From positions 7,305,219-7,369,218 of the forward strand of contig NC_066323.1 in the NCBI RefSeq assembly GCF_022539315.1: DNA of 64,000 nucleotides, in the 5' to 3' direction. Numbering within the stretch: the stretch's first letter is position 1; each line of letters begins with the position of its first letter. The stretch comes from Serinus canaria. Lineage: Eukaryota; Chordata; Aves; Passeriformes; Fringillidae. Position numbers and translations under genes: made by a program. Below the pieces are notes generated by a model. It searched no databases, was not told the origin of the DNA, and saw only the letters and a list, made by a program, of their open reading frames with translations. Shown here one piece after another: positions 34,405 through 46,066 of the stretch.

Positions 34405-37400
34405 TCAGACTGTCACTATAGCAAATGTTTTTCAGGCTGGTATATTGGAATGATGGTGGAGCAGAAGATGGGGAAAGGTGTGAAACACCTTGCCAAGCAA
34501 GATAAGCTTAGGTCTGATGTAACAGAAAAGATGGTATGGTCAAGAGTGAGGAAAGGACAAAACTGTGAAGGGAGAGAATTTAATACTTCTGCTTTGGATG
34601 TGGTGTGGCTATGTTTTAAAATAACTATCCTTCACAGGTATCCTAGAAGTAGAAAAGGATTCCGTTTGGAACAGCAAGGAGATCTGGAGTAAAGATATGA
34701 TGAATTAGAGAATAAGACCTTCTGTGTAAAAGGAAGGAAGGCAGGATAAAACCTACCCATCTCCCAGCGTGTCACCATGAAAGCCGAGGGGGAGTGAGGA
34801 CAGTCTTTTCCATAGCATGCAGCAAACTATGCATTTAGACACGTATTGTTTAGGTACACTGCCTTTTAACTTCACTGATCATCTCCCTGCTCTTGTGTTG
34901 CAGAAGATGTTGTGTGAAGTACCCAGTTTAATCCTTTACAGTTCATTATGTCTTAGTTTTTATTTGCTTTTCTCTAATCTAAAGAGCAATCATCTCAAGA
35001 TGGCAAAGTAAGAAAAGCAATTGTGAGCACTGTGATACATAAGCAGTGCACAGGAAGGGGCTGAAGGCATCCATTATTGCTGGTACTCTGATTTGTTTCT
35101 TTAATCTCTTTCATCTCTTTGCACTCAGTGCCCTTTTCTTGCTTGGGAAGCTGATAGTTTACTTTTTAGATCTATGTTATAACAGCTACCTGTTGGATGT
35201 TTTCTGTTCAGAATTCTGGCATGAGATATTAAGATTTCTGGATGTGTTGCTATTACTGTCCAGAGAATATTCTAAACCCACAGCAATTCCTGTATTCCCG
35301 TGAAGTGTGATTGGAAAACACGGTTTAGTTTTTGCTTGTGTTTCTGTTTGCAGCCTTTAGTCACTCACTGAATCTTACAGTTTGTGTTGACACTTTCTGT
35401 GATGCCTTGTACTTTTTTTTTAACCTTCCTGGCTGGAATAGCCCCCTTGCTGACTCTGCACTGTGGCTGTTAAATACGTTAAAAAAACCTAAAAAACCAC
35501 TGAGGATGGATCTCCTTAGGGCTCTGGCACAGCATCTCCAGGGAGTGCAGTCTCTGACCGGCTCTGCTGAACAGCAATGATTAAATAAATGCATGGAATG
35601 TTAGCAGAGCTCTGTCTCACTGTGACAGAAAGGATGCAGCTAGTCCCCTGTCCTTTGTCTGGAGCTGTGTTGTTCCACCTGTAAGAGCAGAGCAATACAA
35701 ATAAACCACTTGCCTCCTTGAAGGCATCTTGGTTTGCTTGGCTGCCTCTCTGCTGAGTTAGCTTCTCTCTGGATTGTGATCTAAGTCTGCTGTTCCAGGT
35801 ATTACAGTTTTTTTCCTTTCCCAAAACCAGAGGCAGGATTAGCAGAAAAAATAACTTTGGGTTTGATTACAAATTGAGGGAAGTTTCCTAAGAAAGCAAC
35901 CGAGGGCATTTAAAAACACTTTATTTTCAGATGAAATTAAAATTTATTCTGTGTGCATTGAAATAAGGAGAAAAATACCTCTTTTTAAAAAAATCTGTCC
36001 AGGGGTATAAATCTGAGTCCCAGCTGTTGACTCCAGAGCTCAGGCTCAAGAGGACGTAGCATGGAACAGGAAGACTTTCAGTGACAAAAATTGTGTCTGG
36101 GGAGGGATGAAGCTGCATGTTGCCAAGTATTGGCTCCCTAATACTGTGCAGGAAAATACCATCAGTGTGTACTAAAAGCAGTGTGAGGGTCATGTGATGT
36201 TATATGCCAAACTGCACTTCATGAAGTCATAGAGCAGGTTTGTTGTACCAACAAGCTCGTGGCAGTCCAAGCCAGGCAGGTGGCAGCTGTGTCTGCCCCA
36301 GGGGCAGGGTGAGGCTCTGACCTGCTCACGGGTTTGGGCTGGTTTGGGATTTGCATCTGAGGTAAGAGACAGTGGTGTGGTGCCTCATGAAGTTTGGCCC
36401 CCAAGTTTTCTGTGAAAAGTGTGGCTGATCTTACATGATGGATTTCAAAGAAGGCTTTTTTTGGATGGAATTGGTAAAGGATCCATTTGCAATTAAATCC
36501 AACCCACAAGGACAACTAAAAGACCTGAGGTTCTCTTTCAGTGGTTAATCTCATTTGATGTCAGATTGCCTAATCCTCTTTGTAAATTCCACCTGCCCAA
36601 CAGCACACAGTTGTTGTACAGCTGTAAAATACAGCTGTATTGCTCAGCTCAGCACCTGAGGACACTGGGGAAGGGGGACAAGTTAAATAATCAGCAATTT
36701 TGGAGCCAGTTTTGGGTCTGTCCAGGATGAGATGGAAGATGAAAATCATGGTGTTTTAGAGCAGCGCAAAGCTTGATAATTGAGTAATGTCAAGTCACTT
36801 AAATCACTAATGTCAAGTACTTGCCACCACTGGCCAAGTCAGATTATTACGTATCCATGAGCAACTCTGCAGATATGCCTGGGTCTTGTGAACCTGAGGC
36901 TGCAGGAGCAGGAAAGGAAAGTTAAACACCAAAGAGCGACCAGGTGCTGTCCTTAGCAAACGTTTCCCCAATAATTAGATCACCCTGTAGTGGGGATGGT
37001 GGAGCCAGATGGTGCAGGAGAGAGTTCACATCGTTAAAAACTGAGGCAAGGCACTTTTACAATAAATTTCACTTTCTATGTCTATAACTACAAGTTTTTT
37101 TCCCTCTCTTTCTGTGTTATCTTTTGGCAATGCTGATAGTTTTCTTTTATTCTTTTGGAAGTATTTTCAACATTACATAGCTGTTTATTTAATATGTCTC
37201 TAGTGGCTCAGCAGATAATAGTAAGTCAGAGCGAATATTTACCTTCTTTCTGAAGCACTCTTCCATTCAGCACTTCTAGCACTTTGGCAGTTTGAAGTGA
37301 GCAGTGTAGCATTTTAATTTTTCTTTTCTTTGGACATTCAGTCACTCTAGAACAAGACTATTGCTTGTCTTCTTTCTCCCGTTATTTTTTATCTCTCAAC

Positions 37401-40400
37401 AAATTATAAATATCTTTATTACTCCTTTCTGCTTACAGACTTTCAGATTTTTATTTGACAGGTTGCAGTGACACAATGGAAATTTCCCCTCGCCCCCCTC
37501 AGAAGGCTGCAGAGTGTCACAAAAGTACCTCTGGGTTTTGTTATGACACTCCTAGTCCTGCCACCAGCAGTACCAATTAGTTGAAAAGAGGACAGCAAAG
37601 TCTATTAACATGAGTAGAAAGGAAGCCCCAAATACTACTTCCCTGCTGTGAGAAAACTAAGCTGTGTTTATTCCACCACTCATCGAGGTGTTTGTTTAGG
37701 GGTGGACTCCCAAAACTTCTTGGCACTGCTTCTGCCAGAGTCATAAATCTAATAAACTTCTGGTGAGTGCTGAGCACTGAAATTCTGCCTGTCCCCAACA
37801 GGCACCTATGGAGGCAGTGGGGAAGGCTGTTCACTGCTTATTTAGTGCTTGTGCAAGCTAAGTCTCTCTGAAGAAATTAAAAAATATTTTCTTAGTTTTC
37901 AGATGTAAAATTTAGCCCCAGCTGAAGCTCCAGTGTTTGTTAAATGTCAGACTTTTTCACAGCGCACTATCTCAGACCTTAAGTATGATTATAAGAATCT
38001 GTTCTGGCCCAAAAAGGATAGTTTTATTTTGTATCTAAGCATCCCTTCATTTGAACCAGATCAGGAATTCCCTGTATCTTGGAGAAGAGGTAGTAAGGGA
38101 AACATTCTTCAGATGGCACGGGTTATTTTTGTACTCAACTTGGATATTGCACATTACATCAGCCAGACCATTTCTGTAAAGGTCTGCCAAGTCCTAAATT
38201 TTCAATAATCCCACTTCCTTCTCTTAAAATTGAAAAGGTAGAGACTCCCCTGGGAATGCATGTTGTTTCAGCATTCCCGTTGACTGTGTATTCTGAAATA
38301 CTGCAGTCTGTTTGCTTAGTAATCCCCTTGTCTGTGTAAGTTGTTAGGGGTAACCAAAGGCAGCTGATTACTTAATTGTATAAGGCAGGAAATGGGGTTC
38401 TTTCATTAGTTCCCATAATGTTCTTGAGAGCAACCAGTATTCTGCCTGACTGAGTTTTCGATCCTTTAATTCAAAAGATATACTTTCCCTTGGCATACTC
38501 AGTGACCCTTTATCCTGATAGGCTATTTACTGAATAAATTGAATATTTTAGTTTTTAAAAAAATGAAGCCTAAAATTTCTAAATAAAATAAAACATTATC
38601 TTTTATTCTAAGACAAAATATGTTTCAACCATAGAAGAAATACAACATGTAAGATCTTAATCTCACTTTGCGTTTTTGTAAGATCATTGTGGTGTGTTGG
38701 GGTGTTTTGTTTTGCTTTTGTCTTGGTCCATGTTGCTCAGAGTTATGGAACCCAAACAGCAAAAGAAATATTACTATCAACTTGTCACAGCTTTAAAGAT
38801 CTGCTTTTATTCAATGTCTCATACTAATGACTTGCTTTCTTTTGCTGAAGTTACAGTAGAGAACTTGGAACCAAGTTCTGCTGTTTCTGTGTCTGCTGGC
38901 AAACAGTTGCCAGAGGGTAGACAGTTCCCAAGCCTGTGCTTTGCCATGTGTTTGGGATATGTACCAAATGCTGGACAACACTGGTGGGGGCTGTGGCTCA
39001 GGTGTGTCCCTTCTCCTAGGCCAAGCACACCCAGTGAGTGGGAGTGTTGAGCTGGCACAGGGTATCTGCCCTCCCCACTCTTGTGACTATGAGCAGCCAG
39101 GGAAGAGGGGTACAGCTGCAACCCGATCTGTATAAAGGAATATCTACTTATCCCATTAAGAAAGAAACAGCAGGACTTCTTAGTTTGTAGGTGTGGGGGT
39201 TTTTTCCTTTGCTCTAACTTGAGTTTCCCACAGTCACACACATATGAGTGATTTCTGTAACCTTTCAATAAAAATGTGGTAAATGTGGAAAGGAAGCTCT
39301 TATTGCTTTGGATGAGAAGGAAGGCACAGCTGTCTTCATTATTAGCTTTCCAAAGAATTTCAGTGATATTTTTCCAGCGCCTTGTTGCAAATTCATTCTT
39401 TTCAATACATTTGTATGTCCTGTGTTAGATATTAGTGGAGAACAGGAGCAGCAGTTGTCCTCTGCTGCCATTCCCTAGGTATAAGTGCTGTTTCCTCTAT
39501 GTTTTACTGGGTCAAATAGAAAAGCAATGAGGAAATCTGGGAGCTATCCATGTGGCTGTGGATAATTTCAATCCTAGATGGCCCATGGTTCATACTGTTC
39601 AGCAGTGAGTTGCTTGGGGAAAAAACCAAATTCCAAACCCTTTCTGCCCCAGATGCCTCCTCCACCCCTTTGCCTTTTCCCCTTAGCCAGTGCAGGGGCC
39701 TGTCCAAACTAGATTGCAATACTGTGTGTCTGCACTGGTTGATGTGACATAAGACATTTTGGGCATAGGTTCAGGAAGAGCCAGTGTTTCCTCCTTCTGT
39801 CACACATCACTCATTATACCTGCTTCCGTCATTGAAGGATATGTTGTATTCATAAATTTGCAGACTTTTAAAGCATGAAAAACAAACACATCCTAATAAA
39901 ACATTCACTGACTCTATAGGCATAAATGTCTCTTGTAAGATATTTTCTAACCTTTTGGACAATTGGCCTGCTACATCTGGGTGGGTGAGCGTTGCAAGGT
40001 CATTTCAGGTAGAGATGGATATAGTTTGCACAGAGGAGCCTTAATCACTGAGCAAAGGTATTCTCCAAGGTTGGACTGAACTGGGAACAATTGTGTCTGT
40101 GTGCTGTGTGTCTCAGTGGACATGGAAAAGGTGAAGTGAACTGTGAAAGTGTTTGCAAAACACGCAGAATTTCAGTGGACTGTGGTGGTAATTCCCTTCT
40201 ATTGAGTCTGTATTATTTTCCCTGGATTTGTAAGAGAACACTTTTGCTGGTCTTTGGCCCATATTGACAGAATGTAGAAGACAGATCTGTAATGAGGTGT
40301 TTACTTTGGATCTGTTTTAAGGCTCATGACAGTTGATGAAAATCATCAGGTGGCTTTAATATCCTTTATATAAATACAACAACCATTTTTTTCTTAAAGA

Positions 40401-40765
40401 AAATGTAGGGATGTCTAAAGGAGTAGACACTGTAGAACCATGTGAACACATTTAATTTGAGTCTAATAATTTCAAACAAATATGTGACTCCAAATTAATT
40501 GGAGGTTTCTGCTTCTAACTATAACATTTCTTATCATGTAAAGCATTAAGGCATCATAACATATACAAGACAAATATTAAACAAAGGTATTATAGATGGG
40601 AAATTCCTAATCTAGCTCACTATGTTGGTACAGTGGAAGTTTCTTAATCCAATATCTGATGAAGGAACAAGGAGAGAATTAATTTACTGCACACTAATTA
40701 CTGAGGAGTATGCACTGTATATACAGTGAAAGGCGCTGAAATGAATACTTGATAAACAATATCTG
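34404..40765. other. Non-coding stretch, no gene seen
   Basis: Mostly AT-rich with chance frames, including minus- and plus-strand frames of 118-149 codons around 38694-39268 that have no recognisable domain. The duplicated palindromic E-box at 36617-36639 is listed separately. At 39478/39479 a pyrimidine tract plus TAG abuts GTATAA, a weak recursive-splice-like arrangement. Confidence 0.5.
36617..36639. promoter_or_regulatory. Tandem palindromic E-boxes (TACAGCTGTA twice)
   Basis: The 10-bp palindrome TACAGCTGTA occurs at 36617-36626 and 36630-36639, separated by AAA. Each contains CAGCTG, the core bound by MyoD- and Ascl-type bHLH factors. Centre-to-centre spacing is 13 bp. The duplication is directly visible; binding is inference. 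Confidence 0.45.
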
Positions 40766-40829
40766 GCAAATTAAAAATCTGAAATGTTAAATGAAATGCA
40801 AATTAAAAATCTGGACCGTTAAATTAATT
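40766..40829. repeat. Imperfect 32-bp tandem duplication, AT-rich
   Basis: GCAAATTAAAAATCTG at 40766-40781 recurs at 40798-40813, and the following 16 bases of each unit are also similar (11 of 16), giving a period of 32. A more degenerate third unit may begin at about 40834. The unit contains homeodomain-like AATTA cores. Confidence 0.75.
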
Positions 40830-43800
40830 GAATGCAAAAAAACCCTGACATTAACGATCATCAAGGGTCGAAGTTATATCAGCAAAAGCAAGGCTATTCA
40901 GAGTTAAATCCTGCTTCTCTGTGTGATTTACTTGTTGTGAATGGGTGGGCACTAGAGGACCCCCAAAGACATGGATGAATTTGCATACGTGAGGAGCAGT
41001 GCTTTCTGCCTGCTGTGCAAAATGCTGTCCTAGGAAATGATGGGGATGCTTTGCACCTGAAAGCAGATCTGCTGAAAGGAATGGGTCTCTTGGGTGCAGG
41101 CGGAATGGAATTCCTTATGGTGAGCAAGTTTTAGTTCAGAAGAGATTTGATTTTTGTCCCTTGCATTATGTTTTAAGCCCAGATCTTTCTCTCTTCCCTC
41201 CCTTCCCCCACCCCCCCATTTTGGTGGAATGGAGACAGAAAAACTGCACTTTGAAAATGTAAGATGTTGTTTAATAACTAAATTACAGGAAGTTTACTAA
41301 TACTCAATATAGACACATACATAGAGATTTGTTTTACATAGACACATTTTAGAGATTTGTTTTTCTCTAAAACATGCCCATGAAGGATCTAATGCTACAA
41401 TTGCCAATTCAGGTGAAACAAATTTAAATCTGTTTTAAGGATCTGCTTAAATCAACTGGATCAACAAGAAACTGAAAAAAACATGGAAAATTTAGTTTTT
41501 ATCTTGAAATTCTGGGACATGCCATAGGCTACATTAACATGGGGTGCTTTTTAAAATCAGTTTAATAGTTTGTTTGTTTTCCTTAATTTTCAAATATATT
41601 CTTGATTATTTGTGTAAAGTGTAACCTTATATAAAGCACTGAGTGTGAGAACAGTTCTTAGCAGGAGCCACTCTTGCAGGTCCACCTGGCTGAGGTGGGG
41701 GGAGGCTGTAAGGAGGATCTGGAAACATTGAAAAAAGTATGTTTTTGGTCAACCCTAGTAAAGTTAAAGTGCCTTCCAAGCACAGAGACAGACATGAACG
41801 ACAGCCCATACAAAGCGTAAGGGAGGTAAAAACACTTCCCACTTTAAATATGTGTATAGGGATATAAAAATACTGCATAGGGGGATCTGATGTTTCAGGC
41901 TTTCTTCTGGGGGAAAAACTCATATTTAAGAGCTCTGAGACAAATTGTTTAGGACACAGATAAAGTGTGAGGCTCACTGCAGGTGCTTGTGGGTTGTGAA
42001 GTGAAATGTGCTATTGCTGGTGTTAGACCTGAGCGTGTCTCTAGAGAAGCAAGGCATTGTGTGTGTTCTGCATCTTTACACTAGTTTCTTCAAGTGCTGG
42101 GTGTTCTTCCATCTGAAGAGCCTGCCAGTGATGAGGGGGATTGATTTCACTGTTTGAAGAGAAGGCCCTCAGAATGGCAGTTTCCATTGATTAAAAGAGG
42201 GCACTTTTCAGAGGGAAAGTGATTGCAGTAAATTCCAGGTTAAACTGGTATTAGCATTTGAATTATAGGCAAGTATCAGAATTGTGAAGCATTAGGAATT
42301 TATATTAAGATTGATCTGGAAGAGAGTACTGCTAGTAAAAAAAGATCTATATATTACCCTTGCAATGTAATGTCATGACCCAATTGCAGTGTACTGCCAC
42401 TTCAAGGCTGGAAAGAATGCACTGCAATTAGTTTAACATTTCACAAATCTGAACTATCTAGCGCTATCTTTTTATTAATCTTTGCTTGTTCAAATGTATT
42501 TTAATAGATTTAGATATATAGTAGCAAATCTGTTGCAATTAAAAATCAAAGTTCTTATGTACCAGTAGTGTTTCCCTGGAGGTCTAGTCAGTCTCCACAG
42601 TAATGAAGATGTAATTATACTGATGTAAATCGCTGCACCATAACTAGGAGGGATTGGCCTTTCCCCTCCCTTAATTCATTGAAAGATTTTATCTTTGACA
42701 GGTGCTGTCAAACAGGGTGATGGGCTAGAAGGCAGAATGCTTTTTCTGGTAACTAATTTGCTTGGGAAGAAAATGTGGTTGTTTTATTGGGTTTGTTGTT
42801 TTGGTGGGGTTTTTTTAAGATGATTTAAATACTGAGATGATTCTCAAGTCATGCATCTCCCAGTCTGGGTAGCAGCAATTCCTCTAGGCTTCCTAATAAG
42901 CCACAGGCTTTCTGCTCTGACTGTGCAGTTCTCAGCCTGAGCATAGGAAGACATGTCTGAAGGCAGCTTGTGTGTACATAAAAATAAATAAAATGTATAT
43001 TTAATAAACCCCTCAAACCTTAACCAAAATCAACATCAGGTCAGGTTGATCTCTTACAAAAATCTTTCCTTCAGGTGGTAGTTTAACTTACCAAGTTTTT
43101 TCTGTTGTTGTACTGGACTGAAACAGCACTTAGTTTTCCCCTAGTCCATTATCTAGCAAACATCTCTCATTTTCTTTCCCTCAATAATCTCCTTGGATAT
43201 GCACATGTGTTCTGTCACATTTTGTGTGTACTGTTGAAGCCCACAGCCAAAACACTAAATTAAGCCCAACCAGAAGATCCACTCCTTGTTTTATTGAATG
43301 GGTGGGACATGATGTCTGATAAGAGAGACTTCATCACTGCAACAAGAGAATTTTCTGCATGAAGCCCTATCTGAGTGATTGCATTTTTCAAACACTATCT
43401 TGGTCTGATAACAAGGCAGGACACAGAAATTAGCTAGTTGTACCAAAGACAGGAGGGCCACCAGAGAGGATGTTCAACATGTCATGATCCTGCTTCAAGC
43501 CAACTGATGGCAATGATATGTTCTTTGTCATATTGGTTACCAAAGATTTTGTAGGACTACATCAAGGCTCTACCAATCTCTGACTTCTTGGGCAATGTGG
43601 GTTTCTAAGGACAAGTGAGAATTTCTCCTAGGAAAGATGTAATGGGCTCACTTCAGACAAGTTCTTACAAGACAGAATTCCCCCCTCAGTGCTAACAGTC
43701 AGGTTTAGGACTAAGACAGAAGTGAAGGAAGGTTACTGCTATACTACCAGGAAAAATTGCTACTTTTTTCCTCCATCACTTTTCATGGGTATATATTCTG

Positions 43801-45900
43801 AGATTTTTCACATCTGTTTCTCATCTCTAGCAGTCAGCAGTTGACACTTTTCTCTGTAATGAAAATGGGCCTTAGGGACAGAAGCCACAAGATGTCCAGG
43901 CCTGTGGATGAGTGGGTGCTGCTGACTCTGAGGGTCTCTTTCCAGGGGTGCCACATCTGTGACACCACTGTCTGAGCTCTAAGTGCTCTTGGGCTTCAGT
44001 GCAGAGTCTGGTGCCTTTCCCAGTTGCTGAAATTCACTAAGGAGAAGATAGAAAAGTAAAATAAATGTCTCAGTTTTATTTTCCATTGAACTGACATTTC
44101 TTTAGAATTGGCTGTTCCACATGTTACTCACCTTGCTGGCAAAAGCATTGGTGATCAATGGGGACAAAGTGATTCTGACTGTCAGCTTGCCATGTACATC
44201 CAGAGCAAACGAACACATCAGAAGCTGATTTTGTGCAGGGCCTGCTTTTGATTTGTGCATTTTTCTGGCAGACTTGGGCTATGCCCTATTACTTTCTTAC
44301 AATAAAAGAGAACGTTTCGTCTACTGGAGCTTGCAGCATGCAGCTGCAATAATCATAGGGGAGCCCCAGGTGGTCTGATTTATGGTGTTTAATGTGAACC
44401 CCTGAGGTTCTGTCAGGAGAGATTATATAAGGTATAAAACATTTTGCAGAATTGTTTTGCCACACTTCAGTTCTAACTTGCAGTGGGCCTTCTTCATTTA
44501 TCTCCTTGCTCCAAGACAGCTTATTTAAATGCATGTTTATTAAAGAGCCCCCTAAACCTTGTTAAAGTTGCTTCTGAAAATATTCTGACTAATGGTGATG
44601 TTGACGAGGGTGAGTCATCCCTGAGAACATTGTGCTCATCAGGACAGTTTCTCAGCTGATGGGATTTGGCAGATTGCCGTGCAAGTTCATGGCACTTTTC
44701 TATGAATTGATACTGGGTGAGGACTGATGTGCTGGGCAGGTGTTTACTTACAGAAACTCTGATGGAGCTCTGTGAATTTGTACTGGTCCAAAGCCTGTAG
44801 TTCATGAAAGGAAGCCCTGAACTTAAATATTTTATTGTACAATCTTCATACAGGAAATATTATTTATTAAATGCAAATGTGCTTCTGTGAGGATGTATCT
44901 GCAAGCTAGGCAAGGTGCTATTCATTTAACTTTGCAACTAGTGTCAGGGTTCTGGCTACAGGTTTAATTGTTGTCCTTCTGAAAAACAAGTTGGAACAAG
45001 CTGAGCTGGTGCTATCCCCCACACTGGAAGGCTGCAGTGGGAGCGGTACAGGAGGTGCACGGGCTGCACCCATCCATGCAACTGCACTGGCACCAGAGGT
45101 AGGGAGTGACTGCCTCAGCAGGCTAAAGGGATGTGGCTGGGGCTTTGGCTGAGTTTGCTCAAACAATAGCTTGTCCAGGGAAGGAGATGGATTTCCACCC
45201 CTGGTATAGCCCATGACTCAGAGTCTGTGCTGGAGCTCTTCTCCTTAGTGTGCTTTCTGTAAGTAGGATTGCAAAACACCTTGACAGACCCAGATCTCCT
45301 CTTTCTTCACTAGCCAGACAAACTTAGACTCCAGGTTTGAATGCAGCTTACTTTGTGACTAGAAATTATTTAGTTGCATAGTATGACAAGCACAAGATAG
45401 TCCTGGAGGTGGAATTCACGTCCTGAAGTGTTTAGTGAAACAGAATAAGACAGTAGCTGAGGAAAGAAGATACTTGCTATAAGTTGATGCTTGCTTGATG
45501 AGGAAGTTAAGGAATGAAATCAGAGTCAGCTCTGGATGGGTACAATGACTAAACTTGTACTGGATCAACTACAGGGGATTGGTTTTCTTTTATTAACCCT
45601 GTGCTACCTAAACTGAAACATCCTGATTTTTTTTTTTTTTTGGCAGAGGACAGATGATGTTTGTTGATATAGCACTTAGTTTCAGCTAATGACAAGTAGA
45701 CACAATCTGTAATCTTGTCTATTACCTGTCCTGTATCACACCCTTTCATTTACTACATTGAAATACCAGTAAAAAGCATTCCAAGAGACACAATGGAGCA
45801 GCGCAGCAGCCCCAACACAGTTGAAGGCTGCATATTATATTACAAAATGACTATTTTTTGGTGGGAAAGGGGGAAGATGATGTGCCAGTTTACAGGAAGG
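40830..45900. other. Non-coding stretch, no gene seen
   Basis: AT-rich with very few open frames; between about 41980 and 44280 there is no frame of note on either strand. A C-rich run sits at about 41195-41220. Around 42612-42660 a tactgatgtaaatcgctgc segment resembles the aattatactggtgtaaatc word of old sauropsid repeats. A poly(T) run of 15 lies at 45627-45641. Confidence 0.55.
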
Positions 45901-45904
45901 TTGG

Positions 45905-46066
45905 GCAAAAGGTCAGGGAAAGTGCGGCATTATTATCGGCTCTGCTGGGGCCACACCTGTGTGAAATGTTTGATGCTGACACAAGAATGAACTTGAAGCA
46001 TGTTTGGAACGTACAAGCAGAAAAGAAAATTAGAGAACTTAAACTGGAATTGTTAACTGCATAAAA
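45905..46066 (+). repeat. CR1/L3-type LINE remnant (reverse transcriptase C-terminal region)
   Basis: Nucleotides tcggctctgctggggccaca closely match the CR1/L3 word that encodes the conserved SALxxPHLEY segment near the end of the reverse transcriptase. In the matching frame the window reads LLSALLGPHL, and further on NVQAEKKIRELKLELL, which aligns with the family's ERVQRRATKMIRGLEHL-type block at the right distance. The frame ends in a stop at about 46062-46064 and many conserved residues are lost, so this is a fossil. The open frame from 45858 is explained by this remnant and is not a gene. Limits are approximate. Confidence 0.5.

Noticed and set aside
34222..34692. 156-codon plus-strand open frame
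   Set aside because: It exists only because poly(T) reads as phenylalanine; the rest matches no known protein and has no splice or start support.
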